From the NCBI GenBank assembly GCA_963705515.1, contig CAVPJV010000009.1, forward strand, positions 682,001-746,000: 64,000 nucleotides of DNA. Direction: 5' to 3'. The notes below the pieces were generated by a model, which worked only from the letters and a program-made list of their open reading frames with translations, did not search any database and had not been told where the DNA came from. Every line of letters starts with the position of its first letter. The stretch's first letter is position 1. Positions 52,282 to 61,697 of this stretch are shown here, piece after piece. Made by a program: the position numbers and the translations under genes. This DNA comes from Gaiellasilicea sp963705515 (GTDB taxonomy: Bacteria; Actinomycetota; Thermoleophilia; Gaiellales; Gaiellaceae).

Positions 52282-55214
52282 GCCCGCCTGATCCGGCACA
52301 TCCGCCAGAGGTCGCACCAGGCCGGACAGCCGTCCGTCCCCTTCGGGTCGTGCCGCACGTCGCCCTCGCGGATCCGCTGCGCGAGCCCGCGTGCAAGGTC
52401 GCGCGCACCCTCGACCTGGGCCCAGAACGCATCCTCGTCCAGATAGTCGTTCGCGGCGAAGCCCGGCAGCACGTCCTCCTTGGCCTCCGCGCGCAGCAGA
52501 CCCCGCGGCCGACGCTCGCCCGCGAGCGGCCGGTAGAGCCCGCCGAGCGGCTCGATCCCGACCAGGTCGCGCAGAACGAGCATGTAGAGCGGGATCTGGA
52601 GGCGCAGCTCCTTCTCGATCTCCGCCGCCGAGTGGCCTGTGCGCCCGGACTTGTAGTCCTGGACGATCCCGCGGGCGCTGCCCGGGTCGATGTCGACCCG
52701 GTCGATCTTCCCGGACAGCGTGATCCCGTCGCCGAGGTCGAGCCCGCGCTGCAGCTCGGGGGCCGACCGCTCGGAGCCGAACCCGACCTCGAACTTGCGC
52801 GGCAGCAGCGGCACCGGCGAGCGCGCCTCGTCGCGGACGAGCTGCTCGAGGTCGCGCTTCAGGCTCTGCTCGAGCTCGCGCCGCTCGAGCTCCGTCATCT
52901 CCATCTTCACACCCTGGAGCGCGCCCTCCAGGCATTCGCCGAGGAACGCGAGCGCGTCGTCCAGATGCGCCTCGTCGACACGGTCGCCGCCGGTCGCGCG
53001 CGGCAGGCCGGCGTAGAAGCGGTGCAGGGTCGTGTGCGCGACCGAGCCGCGCAGCATCGCGTCGACCTTGCGGTCGATCTGCCGCGGCGAGATCAGCCGC
53101 TCGAAGAACCAGGCCGAGGAGCAGTCCGCGAACCGCTCCAGCTCGGTGACGTTGAACGGCGTCTTCGCGCCGAGCTCGGCGAGCACGCGCGGATGGCGGA
53201 GCGCCGTCTCGCGGGTGAACGCGCCGCGCGCCCGGCGGAGCCGCCGCTCCCAGCCGTTGGCGATCGCGATCGACTCGGCGTCCTCCGGCTCGCGCGCGGC
53301 GAGCAGGGCGAGTGCGCGTAGCCGCTCGCGCTCGGTCGGGGCGGCCTCGAGCTCCCAGGTCAGCCGGGAGAGCGGACGCCGGTGAGTCGCGCGCCGGACA
53401 TCGTCGAGGTCGAAGAGCGCGACGACTTCGTCCCAGAACGGGCTCGGCTCGCGCGGGCTGCCCTCGTCCGTGGCCGCCTCGCGCACGAGCGTCAGCCGCT
53501 GGGTCGCGCGCGTGCAGGCCGTGTAGAAGAGATAGCGCTCGCGCTCGACCGGATCGGGGCGGGTCAGGCGGGCCGCGGTGCGCTGGTCGAGCTCGCCGCG
53601 CGCGTCGTCGTCGAGGAACGGCGACGCGGCGCCACGGCGGGGCAGCGTCCCCTCCTCGAGGCCGAGCAGGAACACGGCATCGAAGCGGCGGGTGCGGACA
53701 CGGGAGAGATCGAGCACCGCCACGCGGCCGCGCTCGCCGGCCGACCCGAGCCGGACCTCGGCGTGCTCGAGCGCGCCGAGAATCTCTTCGCTTGCGAGGT
53801 CGCCGCCGAGCGCCGTCCAGCCGTCGAGCTCGTCCAGAACCCGCGTGAGCGCGTCGTAGGCACGCAGGTCGGCGCGGCTCGCCTCGCCCACGGGCGGTGA
53901 GTCGAGCCCGTGCGCGTGGCGGAGCATCGACGTCGCCAGCCCTCGAACCGCGTCGAGCGGCCCCGCGGCGCCGCGAAGCGCCTCCAGTGGCGGCAGCGGC
54001 TGACCGTCGCGGAGACGGATCGTCTCCTCCTCGACCGACTCACGCGCCGAGACACCACGGCCGCGCAGCCGCCCCTCCAGGAAGTCGACGTTCGAGCGGC
54101 CGAAGCCCGAGTACGGCGAGCGGAGGAAGGCGTAGAGGTCACGGCGCCCACCCTGCTGCCACTCGAAGCGGAGCAGGGAGAGCAGCGCCTGCCCGTACGG
54201 CGTCTGGCTGAGGCGAATGCGCCCCTCGATCGCGAACGGGATCCCGAGCGTGCCGAGCACCGTCTCCAGCGGCGCCCGCCAGCGCTCGACGGCCGGGACG
54301 ACGAGCGCGATCTGCTCGAGCGGCGACCCATCGGCGGCCAACTCGCGAATCGACTCGGCGACGAGCTCGAGCGAGCCTCGGGCGCCCGCGCCCTCGAGGA
54401 AGCGGACGGCTCCGTCGAGCGGCGGGCCTTCGGGTGGGGCGTCGGAGAAGAGATGGCGCTCGAGGTGCGCGAGCGCGGCGCTGCCGTACTCGGCCGCCCG
54501 CGCGGGGAGCTCGTCGATGCGGCCGCCGGCCAGCGCGGCGAGGTCTTCCTGCGTCCGCCGGAGCGACGCGAAGGCCGGCCGGCCGGGCTCGTACGGCATC
54601 GAGACGGTCAGCTCGGCGCGGGCGGCGAGCGCCTCGAGGAGGCCCCACTCCGCCCCGGTCAGGTCCTCGAAGCCGTAGGCAAAGACCGGACGCCCGTCCC
54701 AGGCATCGATGTCCGTGCGGAGCCGCTCGACAGCGGCGCGCCGGAGTAGGTCGCGGTCCCAGAGCCCGAGCCGGTCGAGCTCCGCGCGGTACGACGCGTA
54801 GAGGAGCGCGAGGTCACCGTCGAGCTGAGCCGGCTCGAGCAGGCCGGACTCGAGCTCGCCGAGCACGGCCAGGAGCGAGTCGGCAAAGCCCGGGAAGCGT
54901 GCGGAACGACCGAGCCCATTCAGCGGCGTCCGGCCGAGCACACGCCGCGCCGCGAGCGCGCGCTGGGCGTCGCCGAGCACCGGCCGCGCTCCCTCCGCGC
55001 CCAGCGCGAGCTCGCGGAAGACGTCGTCGAACGTGCCGATCGAGCCTGCGAGGAGCGCGCCGCAACGCTGCAGGAGATCGCGCTCGATCCGCTCCACGTC
55101 CGACCGGTTCGGCACGATCAGGACCGGATCGCGATCGATCTGCACGAGGTAACCATCGAGCAGGCGCGCGACCTTGCCGGCCTTCGCCGGCCCCACGACG
55201 AGGGCCAATCCCAT
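52278..55214 (-). CDS. AddB-like inactive-helicase / PD-(D/E)XK nuclease subunit
   Basis: 978 residues from ATG 55214. The N-terminal loop reads GPAKAGKVARLL: it keeps the GxxxxGK turn but has Val instead of Ser/Thr, so ATP hydrolysis is doubtful. A UvrD/AddB-like core follows (VAVLDLSRVRTRRFDAVFLLGLEEGTLPR). The C-terminal nuclease has FNVTELERFADCSSAWFFER, GIVQDYKSGRTG (D-x-K) and GCPAWCDLWRMC, so four cysteines for an iron-sulfur cluster as in AddB. It precedes the AddA-like gene with ATGA coupling. Confidence 0.88.
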   Translation of the reverse strand: MGLALVVGPAKAGKVARLLDGYLVQIDRDPVLIVPNRSDVERIERDLLQRCGALLAGSIGTFDDVFRELALGAEGARPVLGDAQRALAARRVLGRTPLNGLGRSARFPGFADSLLAVLGELESGLLEPAQLDGDLALLYASYRAELDRLGLWDRDLLRRAAVERLRTDIDAWDGRPVFAYGFEDLTGAEWGLLEALAARAELTVSMPYEPGRPAFASLRRTQEDLAALAGGRIDELPARAAEYGSAALAHLERHLFSDAPPEGPPLDGAVRFLEGAGARGSLELVAESIRELAADGSPLEQIALVVPAVERWRAPLETVLGTLGIPFAIEGRIRLSQTPYGQALLSLLRFEWQQGGRRDLYAFLRSPYSGFGRSNVDFLEGRLRGRGVSARESVEEETIRLRDGQPLPPLEALRGAAGPLDAVRGLATSMLRHAHGLDSPPVGEASRADLRAYDALTRVLDELDGWTALGGDLASEEILGALEHAEVRLGSAGERGRVAVLDLSRVRTRRFDAVFLLGLEEGTLPRRGAASPFLDDDARGELDQRTAARLTRPDPVERERYLFYTACTRATQRLTLVREAATDEGSPREPSPFWDEVVALFDLDDVRRATHRRPLSRLTWELEAAPTERERLRALALLAAREPEDAESIAIANGWERRLRRARGAFTRETALRHPRVLAELGAKTPFNVTELERFADCSSAWFFERLISPRQIDRKVDAMLRGSVAHTTLHRFYAGLPRATGGDRVDEAHLDDALAFLGECLEGALQGVKMEMTELERRELEQSLKRDLEQLVRDEARSPVPLLPRKFEVGFGSERSAPELQRGLDLGDGITLSGKIDRVDIDPGSARGIVQDYKSGRTGHSAAEIEKELRLQIPLYMLVLRDLVGIEPLGGLYRPLAGERRPRGLLRAEAKEDVLPGFAANDYLDEDAFWAQVEGARDLARGLAQRIREGDVRHDPKGTDGCPAWCDLWRMCRIRRA

Positions 55215-55293
55215 CGACCCATCGTAGTCGGGGCTCCCGACGGCTTTCCGGCGCGAAATCGGCAAAGAGCGGGAAATGGCGTAGGCTCGCGCC

Positions 55294-55755
55294 GTGGAGA
55301 TCTTCAATCTCTTCGGGGACGAGTGGAACGAAACCACGGAGCACGAAGGCTTCGCCTTCAAGGACTCGTGGGTCGGAGCGCGGATCGCGGCGGAGCTGAT
55401 CGGCGGCAGCCTCTACGAGGTGGCGCCGGGGAAGAAGCTCTGGCCCTACCACACCCACCATGCGAACGAGGAGTGGGCGATCGTGATCCGCGGCCGGCCG
55501 ACGCTACGGACGCCTGACGGCGAGCGCGAGCTCGCGGAGGGCGACGTCGCCTGCTTCCTCCGCGGCCCCGCCGGAGCGCACCAGATCGTCAACGGCACGG
55601 ACGAACCCGTGCGGGTCCTGATGCTCTCGACGCTCCTCTCGCCCGAGGTGATCGAGTACCTGGACAGCGGCAAGATCGCCGCGACCGACGCGAAGGGGCA
55701 GCGGCTCTTCCGCACGCGGCGCGGCGAGCCGGCCGAGTACTGGGAAGGGGAGTAG
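55294..55755 (+). CDS. Cupin domain protein
   Basis: 153 residues with a single RmlC-like cupin: LWPYHTHHANEEWAIVIRGRPTLRTPDG (H-x-H and Glu, metal motif 1) and ELAEGDVACFLRGPAGAHQIVNGTDEPVRVLMLS (motif 2 with His). Metal binding is likely; catalytic role unknown. The start at 55294 follows the divergent AddB-like gene by 80 bases. Confidence 0.85.
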   Translation: MEIFNLFGDEWNETTEHEGFAFKDSWVGARIAAELIGGSLYEVAPGKKLWPYHTHHANEEWAIVIRGRPTLRTPDGERELAEGDVACFLRGPAGAHQIVNGTDEPVRVLMLSTLLSPEVIEYLDSGKIAATDAKGQRLFRTRRGEPAEYWEGE

Positions 55756-55763
55756 CGCCGGCG

Positions 55764-55961
55764 CTACTGCGTCGCGGACTTCGGGCGCCGGCCGCGGCGT
55801 GCGACCTGGCGGCCACCCATCTGCTCAGCCTCGGCGTCCGTGACATCGAGCTCGCGCACGCCCTTGCGCGCATCGTGGAACGTGATCCGCACAGTGGCGC
55901 CCCTGCCGTCGGCGATCTCGGCGCCGGAGATGTCGGAAACGAGCACAGTCTTACGAGCCAC
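55764..55961 (-). CDS. Small basic protein, Lsr2 N-terminal-like
   Basis: 65 residues from GTG 55961, 7 bases after AAGGAGG: (M)ARKTVLVSDISGAEIADGRGATVRITFHDARKGVRELDVTDAEAEQMGGRQVARRGRRPKSATQ. The strand-turn-strand start resembles the dimerisation half of Lsr2, and the end RRGRRPK resembles an AT-hook-like tail. This is weak similarity; it may bind DNA or be a short Thermoleophilia-specific family. Confidence 0.65.
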   Translation of the reverse strand: MARKTVLVSDISGAEIADGRGATVRITFHDARKGVRELDVTDAEAEQMGGRQVARRGRRPKSATQ

Positions 55962-56023
55962 GGGTATTCCTCCTTGGGGGATCGAAGAACGTGCGATTAC
56001 CGTAGCGCAAATCGCTGCGACAA

Positions 56024-56212
56024 TCACGCCGCATTGCGCGAGCGTTTGATGCGCCACGAACGCAACAGGCTGAGCAACGCGTTCCCCTCCGGGTCGAGAC
56101 CGATATCTCGCGCCTTGACGACGCGCAAATGACGCGGCCGAAAGTCCTCGATCGTTCGGCCGTCGAGATACTGCTCGACGACGTCCGGGGCTGACGTATG
56201 ACCCACGTGCAA
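56024..56212 (-). CDS. Short hypothetical protein (62 residues)
   Basis: A possible TTG or GTG start gives SAPDVVEQYLDGRTIEDFRPRHLRVVKARDIGLDPEGNALLSLLRSWRIKRSRNAA. The composition is protein-like (mixed acidic and basic, one aromatic pattern), but there is no ribosome site and no known family. It overlaps the leader of the divergent isocitrate dehydrogenase gene by position only. It may be a real small gene or chance. Confidence 0.4.
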   Translation of the reverse strand: MHVGHTSAPDVVEQYLDGRTIEDFRPRHLRVVKARDIGLDPEGNALLSLLRSWRIKRSRNAA

Positions 56213-56240
56213 CGGACGGCGCCAGTATCATCCGCCGCCG

Positions 56241-57312
56241 ATGGATCCACGGACGATTGTCGTGCTCGAAGGTGACGAGACCGGCCAGGAGCTGCTCGAG
56301 GAAGGGCTGCGTCCGCTCCAGCCGGACGTGATCGGAATCGAGCTCGAGTTTCCCCGCTACGACCTCTCGCTCGCGAATCGCCGGGCGACCAAGAACCAGA
56401 TCGTGCACGAGGCGGCTCGTGCGATCCGCGAGCACGGGCTCGGGCTGAAGGCGGCGACGGTCACGCCCGAGGGCCGCGACGACGTCGGCTCCCCGAACCG
56501 GATCCTGCGTGAGGAGATCGGCGGCCAGGTGATCGTGCGAACCGGACGGCGCATCCCCGGCGTCGTCCCGCTCGGCGGCGTCCACTCTCCGATCTCGGTC
56601 GTGCGGATGGCCGTCGGAGACGCCTACGGCGCCAAGGAGTGGCGCGAAGGGGAAGGGGAGGACGAGGTCGCCTTCCGGACGGAGCGGATCGAGCGCCGGA
56701 TCTGCCGCTCGGTCGCCGAGTTCGCCTTCCGCCAGGCCGAGCGGATGAGCGCCAAGGTCTTCGGCGGCCCGAAGTACACCGTCAGCCCGACGTACGAGGG
56801 GATGCTGAAGGAGGAGATGGACGCGGCCGCCGCGCGCCACCCGGACGTTCCCTACGAGCCGCAGCTGATCGACGCGACGTTCGCGCTCCTGCTCGGCCCA
56901 GACCGGCGCGCCGCTCGTGATCCCGGCGCTGAACCGGGACGGCGACATCCTCTCCGACCTCGTGCTGCCGCTCTTCGGCTCGATCGCCGGCTCGGAGTCG
57001 ATGCTGGTGGCCTTCGACGAGGAGTACGTGCCGCGGGCGCTGATGGCCGAGGCCGCGCACGGCACCGCTCCGTCGCTCTTCGGCAAGGACGTCGCCAACC
57101 CGATGGCGATGATCCTCGCCGGCGCCGCGCTGCTCACGCACGCGGACGAGGCGGCCCAGGACGCCGGCCGCGCGATCCGGGAGGCGACGCTCGAGACGGT
57201 CGCCGAAGGTGTGCGCACGGCCGATCTCGGCGGCCACGCCGGCTCGCGCGAGTTCACCGACGAGGTGATCCGCCGCACGAAGCAGAAGCTCGAGGTCTGG
57301 TCCTCGCTCTAG
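56241..57312 (+). CDS. icd: Isocitrate/isopropylmalate dehydrogenase family enzyme, frameshifted
   Basis: About 357 residues once a shift near 56905 is repaired. TIVVLEGDETGQELLEE (dinucleotide-binding start), NRRATKNQIVHEAA, TVTPEGRDDVGSPNRILREEIGG (substrate Arg), then after the shift VIPALNRDGDILSDLVLPLFGSIAG (metal-binding Asp), EAAHGTAPSLFGKDVANPMAMILA (nucleotide region). The TPEG and GSPN motifs fit isocitrate dehydrogenase better than isopropylmalate dehydrogenase, and the family is common in Thermoleophilia. It converges with the HD-GYP gene. Confidence 0.8.
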
Positions 57313-57900
57313 ATCGCGATGCGTACGGAGCGGCGCGGGGCCGTGATCTCGCCCTGCCGCCAGCCGTCGACGAACGCCTGCGCCAGCTCGGGATCGAACT
57401 GCGAGCCCGCGCACCGCTCGAGCTCGACGAGCGCCTGCTCGACTGTCAGCGCTGAGCGATAGGCACGTGCTGAGGTCATCGCGTCGAAGGCGTCGGCGAC
57501 GCCGAGCAGCTCGCGCCTCGAGCGGAATCCGCTCGCCGCTGAGTCCGTGCGGGTAGCCGAAGCCGTCCCAGCGCTCGTGATGGTGGAGGACGTACGGCAG
57601 CGCGGCCTCGAAGTCCTCGAAGCTCTCGACGAGCCGCGCCCCGGTGACGGGGTGCCGCCGGATCTGCTCCAGCTCCTGCTCGGTCAGCGGCCCGGCTTTG
57701 CAGAGGACACTCGCGTCAACGGAGATCTTCCCGACGTCGTGGAGCGAGCCTCCAAGCTGAAGCGCCTCGAGCCGTGAGCCCCGCCAGCCCAGCAGCCGCG
57801 CGAGCGACTCCGCGAACGCCGTCACGCGAGTCGAATGCCCCTTCAGGTACGGATCGCGCGCCTCGAGGGCGGCGGAGAAAGTTGCGAGCAGTGACCCCAC
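57309..57900 (-). CDS. HD-GYP domain phosphodiesterase, frameshifted
   Basis: About 196 residues: AALEARDPYLKGHSTRVTAFAESLARLL, LHDVGKISVD (HD), RRHPVTGARLVESF and LHHHERWDGFGYPHGLSGERIPLEAR (the GYP signature), then after a shift near 57500 LLGVADAFDAMTSARAYRSALTVEQALVELERCAGSQFDPELAQAFVDG. All metal and GYP positions are kept, so it should hydrolyse cyclic di-GMP. There is no receiver domain. GTG 57900 is the likely start, divergent from pntAA. Confidence 0.85.
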
Positions 57901-57973
57901 GTTGCCCGACTTTCCAGGGCAGGCTCCGGTTCCCTTCCTCGCCGGCTGCCCTGCGCCGTAGAGTTCGCTCTCC

Positions 57974-59068
57974 GTGAGGGTCGCAGTCCCGAAAGAAACC
58001 GGCGCCGCCGAGCGCCGGGTGGCGCTCGTGCCCGACTCCGTCGGGCGCTTGAGCGCGGCGGGCTTTGCGATCGCTGTCGAACGCGAAGCGGGCACGGCCG
58101 CCGGGTTCGCGGACGCCGACTACGCGGCCGCCGGCGCCGACGTCGTCGACCGCGGCGAGCTGCTGGCGGGCGCACAGGCCGTCGTTCGGGTCGTCGGGCC
58201 CACCGCCGACGAGATCGCTGAGCTCTCGCCGGGGACTGTGCTCGTCGGCTTTCTCTCCCCTCTCAGCGACACCGCCGGGATCGAGCAGCTCGCCGAGCGC
58301 GGTGTCGTCGCCTTTGCGATGGAGTCGATCCCACGGATCACCCGTGCGCAGTCGATGGACGCGCTCTCGTCGCAGAGCACCGTCGCGGGCTACAAGGCTG
58401 TCGTCGCCGCCGCCGACCGGCTGCCTCGCCTCTTCCCGCTGCTGATGACCGCTGCAGGGACGGTCGCGCCGGCCAAGGTGCTCGTCCTCGGCGCGGGCGT
58501 CGCCGGCCTGCAGGCGATCGCCACCGCGCGCCGGCTCGGAGCAGTCGTCTCGGGCTTCGACGTCCGGCCGGCGGTGCGGGAGCAGGTCGAGAGCCTCGGC
58601 GCCTCCTTCCTCGATCTCGGCATCCAGGGGGCGGAGACGAGCGGCGGCTACGCGGCGGAGTTGACCGCGGAGGAGCAGGCGCGCCAGCAGGCGGCGCTCG
58701 AGGAGCAGATCCCCGAGTTCGACGTCGTCGTCACGACCGCGCTCGTCCCCGGCCGGCCGGCGCCGAAGCTGATCCCCGCGACGGCCGTTCAGAAGATGCG
58801 GCCCGGCTCCGTGATCGTCGACCTCGCCGCCGAGACGGGTGGGAACTGCGAGCTCACCGAGCCCGGCTCGGAGGTGGAGCGGCACGGCGTCACCATCGTC
58901 GGCTTCACCGACTTCCCCTCGCGCACGCCGTACCACGCGAGCCAGCTCTACTCCCGCAACGTCTCGGCGCTCCTCCTCCACCTTGCGCCGGGCGGCGAGC
59001 TCGCGCTCGACTTCGACGACGAGATCACCGGCGGCGCCTGCGTCACGCGCCCGAAGGTCACCGCCTAG
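57974..59068 (+). CDS. pntAA: NAD(P) transhydrogenase alpha subunit, part 1
   Basis: 364 residues: VAVPKETGAAERRVALVPDSVGRL at the start, RITRAQSMDALSSQSTVAGYKAV (NAD contact), the Rossmann loop VLVLGAGVAGLQAIATA near residue 170, and SVIVDLAAETGGNCELTEPG. This is the NAD(H)-binding domain I of the proton-pumping transhydrogenase in its split form. The GTG start has no strong ribosome site. The stop abuts the pntAB start. Confidence 0.92.
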   Translation: MRVAVPKETGAAERRVALVPDSVGRLSAAGFAIAVEREAGTAAGFADADYAAAGADVVDRGELLAGAQAVVRVVGPTADEIAELSPGTVLVGFLSPLSDTAGIEQLAERGVVAFAMESIPRITRAQSMDALSSQSTVAGYKAVVAAADRLPRLFPLLMTAAGTVAPAKVLVLGAGVAGLQAIATARRLGAVVSGFDVRPAVREQVESLGASFLDLGIQGAETSGGYAAELTAEEQARQQAALEEQIPEFDVVVTTALVPGRPAPKLIPATAVQKMRPGSVIVDLAAETGGNCELTEPGSEVERHGVTIVGFTDFPSRTPYHASQLYSRNVSALLLHLAPGGELALDFDDEITGGACVTRPKVTA

Positions 59069-59374
59069 ATGAACGAGGTCCTGGTCTTCGAGCTGACGAT
59101 CCTCGTGCTCGCGATCTTCCTCGGGATCGAGGTGATCTCGAAGGTCCCGACGATGCTGCACACGCCGCTGATGTCCGGGACGAACGCGATCCACGGGATC
59201 GTCCTCGTCGGTGCGATCCTCGTCGCCGGGAGGGCGAACGCAGACACGCTGACGCTGGTGGTGGGCTTCTTCGCCGTCGTTCTCGGCACCGCGAACGTGG
59301 TCGGCGGGTTCGTCGTCACGGACCGGATGCTCGAGATGTTCAAGCAGCGTCGACCGGCGAAACCACCCGAATGA
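59069..59374 (+). CDS. pntAB: NAD(P) transhydrogenase alpha subunit, part 2
   Basis: 101 residues with three helices: LTILVLAIFLGIEVISKVPTMLHTPLMSGTNAIHGIVLVGAILVAG and a third VVGFFAVVLGTANVVGGFVVTDRML. PTMLHTPLMSGTNAI is the signature of domain II, part 1. It starts right after pntAA and overlaps pntB by 4 bases. It forms the proton path with PntB. Confidence 0.95.
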   Translation: MNEVLVFELTILVLAIFLGIEVISKVPTMLHTPLMSGTNAIHGIVLVGAILVAGRANADTLTLVVGFFAVVLGTANVVGGFVVTDRMLEMFKQRRPAKPPE

Positions 59375-60762
59375 GCCGGACGACCACCGACCTGCTCTAC
59401 CTGGTCACGATCGTGACCTTCATCCTCGCGCTCCGCTTCCTCTCTTCGCCGAAGCGCGCCCGCCAGGGAAACCTGCTCGGCGCGGCCGGGATGGCGCTCG
59501 CGATCGCGGTCACGCTGGCCCAGGAAGGGCTCGGCAACTTTGTCTGGATCGGGCTGGCGATGGCGATCGGCGCGGTGATCGGCGTCGTCGGAGCGCGCTC
59601 GGTGAAGATGACGGCGATGCCGCAGATGGTGGCCCTGTTCAACGGGGTCGGCGGCGGCGCCGTGGCGCTGATCGCGCTGGCGGAGTTCCACAACCTGACG
59701 CCGCTGCCGGGCGAGCTGCCTGCCGAGGAGTCGATCACGATCCTGCTCTCGGCGCTGATCGGCAGCATCTCGTTCTCGGGCTCGCTGATCGCGTTCGCGA
59801 AGCTGCAGGAACTGCTCAGCGGCCGGCCGATCGTCTATCCGGGGCAGCAGTTCGTGAACGGTGCCGTCCTGCTCACCGCGCTCGTGCTCGGAGGGCTGAT
59901 CGTCTCCGGCGCCGAGGGCGACATCCTCGTGGTGGCGCTGATCGTGGCCGCGCTCACCTTCGGCGTGCTCTTCGTGCTGCCGATCGGCGGTGCCGACATG
60001 CCCGTCGTGATCTCGCTCCTGAACGCGTTCACAGGGGTCGCCGCCGCGGCCGCAGGCTTCCTGCTGCACAACAACGTGCTCATCGTCGCCGGTGCGCTCG
60101 TCGGCGCTTCGGGAACGCTGCTGACGCTGCTGATGGGCCGGGCGATGAACCGTTCGATCGGCAACGTCCTCTTCGGGGCGTTCGGCTCGGTACAGGCCGG
60201 CACCGGGCCGGCTGCGCTCGAGGACGGTCGCAGCGTCCGCGCGACGACGCCGGAGGACCTGGCGATCATGCTCAACTACGCACGCAAGGTCGTGTTCGTT
60301 CCCGGCTATGGGCTGGCGGTCGCCCAGGCCCAGCACGACGTGCGCGCGCTCGCCGAGCAGCTGGAGGCGAAAGGCGTGGATGTTCTCTACGGCATCCACC
60401 CCGTCGCCGGCCGAATGCCGGGGCACATGAACGTCCTCCTCGCGGAGGCGAACGTGCCCTACGACCAGCTGAAGGAGATGGACGAGATCAACCCGGAGCT
60501 GCCCCAGACGGACGTCGTCGTCGTCCTCGGCGCCAACGACGTCGTCAACCCGGCCGCGCGATCCGATCCGGGCAGCCCGATCTACGGGATGCCGATCATC
60601 GACGTCGACCGCGCCGCCAGCGTCGTCGTCGTCAAGCGCTCGCTCAGCCCCGGATTCGCGGGGATCGACAACCCGCTGTTCTACGAGCCGAAGACGTCGA
60701 TGCTGTTCGCCGACGCGAAGAAGGCGCTCGAGGACGTCGGCGCAGCACTGAAGGCGCTGTAG
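59371..60762 (+). CDS. pntB: NAD(P) transhydrogenase beta subunit
   Basis: 463 residues. Nine or so helices first (QMVALFNGVGGGAVALIALAEF is a conserved one), then the NADP(H)-binding domain III with VVFVPGYGLAVAQAQHDVRALAEQLEAKGVDVLYGIHPVAGRMPGHMNVLLAEANV, VVVLGANDVVNPAA and VVVVKRSLSPGFAGIDNPLFY. It drives NADPH formation from NADH by proton entry. ATGA overlap with pntAB couples translation. Confidence 0.95.
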   Translation: MSRTTTDLLYLVTIVTFILALRFLSSPKRARQGNLLGAAGMALAIAVTLAQEGLGNFVWIGLAMAIGAVIGVVGARSVKMTAMPQMVALFNGVGGGAVALIALAEFHNLTPLPGELPAEESITILLSALIGSISFSGSLIAFAKLQELLSGRPIVYPGQQFVNGAVLLTALVLGGLIVSGAEGDILVVALIVAALTFGVLFVLPIGGADMPVVISLLNAFTGVAAAAAGFLLHNNVLIVAGALVGASGTLLTLLMGRAMNRSIGNVLFGAFGSVQAGTGPAALEDGRSVRATTPEDLAIMLNYARKVVFVPGYGLAVAQAQHDVRALAEQLEAKGVDVLYGIHPVAGRMPGHMNVLLAEANVPYDQLKEMDEINPELPQTDVVVVLGANDVVNPAARSDPGSPIYGMPIIDVDRAASVVVVKRSLSPGFAGIDNPLFYEPKTSMLFADAKKALEDVGAALKAL

Positions 60763-60764
60763 CC

Positions 60765-61697
60765 GTGCGCGTCCCGTTCTTCTCGGCCCGTGATGTCGAG
60801 GCTGCCGTTCCGCCCGAGCGCGCCTACGACGCGGTGCACGCAGGCTTCATCGCGCATGCGCGCGGCGAGTGGGCGATGCAGCCGAAGCTCTACGTGACGA
60901 ATTACCCGGCGGGCGACTTCCGGGCGATGCCGGCGCTCGGCGGCGGACACGCACTCCTGAAATGGGTGACGTCCTTTCCGGGCAACCCCGCTCGCGGCCT
61001 TCCGACCGTCAGCGGGCTCGTCGTCCTGTCCGACGCGGAGACGGGACTCGTCGAGGCGCTGCTCGACGCTGGAGCGGTAACCGCGCTCCGGACCGGCGCG
61101 GCGGCCGCGCTCGCGGCGGAGACGCTCGGACTACCCGGAGCGGCCGCGGTGGTCGGGGCCGGTGTCAACGGCCGTGCTGCTGCGCGCAGCCTGAAGGCGC
61201 GCGGACGGGACGTGACGCTCTGGGACGTCGATCCGGAGCGGCGCCGGTCGGTCGCCGCCGAGCTCGGCGTCGGCGTCGCCTCGAGCGAGGAGGAAGCGCT
61301 CGGCGCGGAGGTCGTCGTCACGGTCACGCCCGGCCGGGAGATCCTGCTCGCGGAGGGCTCGTTGCGAGCGGGACAGCACGTCAGCCTGATGGGAGCCGAC
61401 GGGCCCGGTAAGGCGGAGATCGCAGTCGGCGAGATCCAGCGCGTTCGGATCTTCTGCGACGAATGGGAACAGGCAAGCCACGGCGGCGAGCTCGCAGCCG
61501 CGGTCGAGGCCGGTGCGATCACCCGCGCGGACGTGACCGAGCTCGGCGCCGTCCTCACGGGTAAGGCGGAGGGTCGCGCGTCGGAGGACGAGATCACGAT
61601 CTTCGACTCGACCGGGCTCGCGATCCAGGATCTCGCGGTCGCGATCGCCGCCTACGAGCGTGCGGACGAGCTCGAGCTGACGCGGATCGACCTCTAG
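60765..61697 (+). CDS. Ornithine cyclodeaminase / mu-crystallin family dehydrogenase
   Basis: 310 residues: FFSARDVEAAVPPERAYDAVHAGF, MPALGGGHALLKWVTSFPGNPARGLPTV (substrate Lys), TALRTGAAAALAAETLG, the Rossmann loop AAVVGAGVNGRAAARSL, and an end ITIFDSTGLAIQDLAVA. The family covers ornithine cyclodeaminase, archaeal alanine dehydrogenase and ketimine reductase; the exact substrate is open. It starts 2 bases after pntB, so it is in the same operon, and it may use the redox balance that PntAB sets. Confidence 0.85.
   Translation: MRVPFFSARDVEAAVPPERAYDAVHAGFIAHARGEWAMQPKLYVTNYPAGDFRAMPALGGGHALLKWVTSFPGNPARGLPTVSGLVVLSDAETGLVEALLDAGAVTALRTGAAAALAAETLGLPGAAAVVGAGVNGRAAARSLKARGRDVTLWDVDPERRRSVAAELGVGVASSEEEALGAEVVVTVTPGREILLAEGSLRAGQHVSLMGADGPGKAEIAVGEIQRVRIFCDEWEQASHGGELAAAVEAGAITRADVTELGAVLTGKAEGRASEDEITIFDSTGLAIQDLAVAIAAYERADELELTRIDL

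Noticed and set aside
49585..52446. A 953-codon + strand frame
   Set aside because: It is antisense to the AddA-like gene, whose helicase motifs I to VI are all in order on the minus strand.
48709..52935. A single minus-strand frame of 1408 codons as one giant protein
   Set aside because: It is a read-through: upstream of ATG 52281 it runs out of frame through the AddB-like gene, and after about 49560 it leaves the helicase frame.
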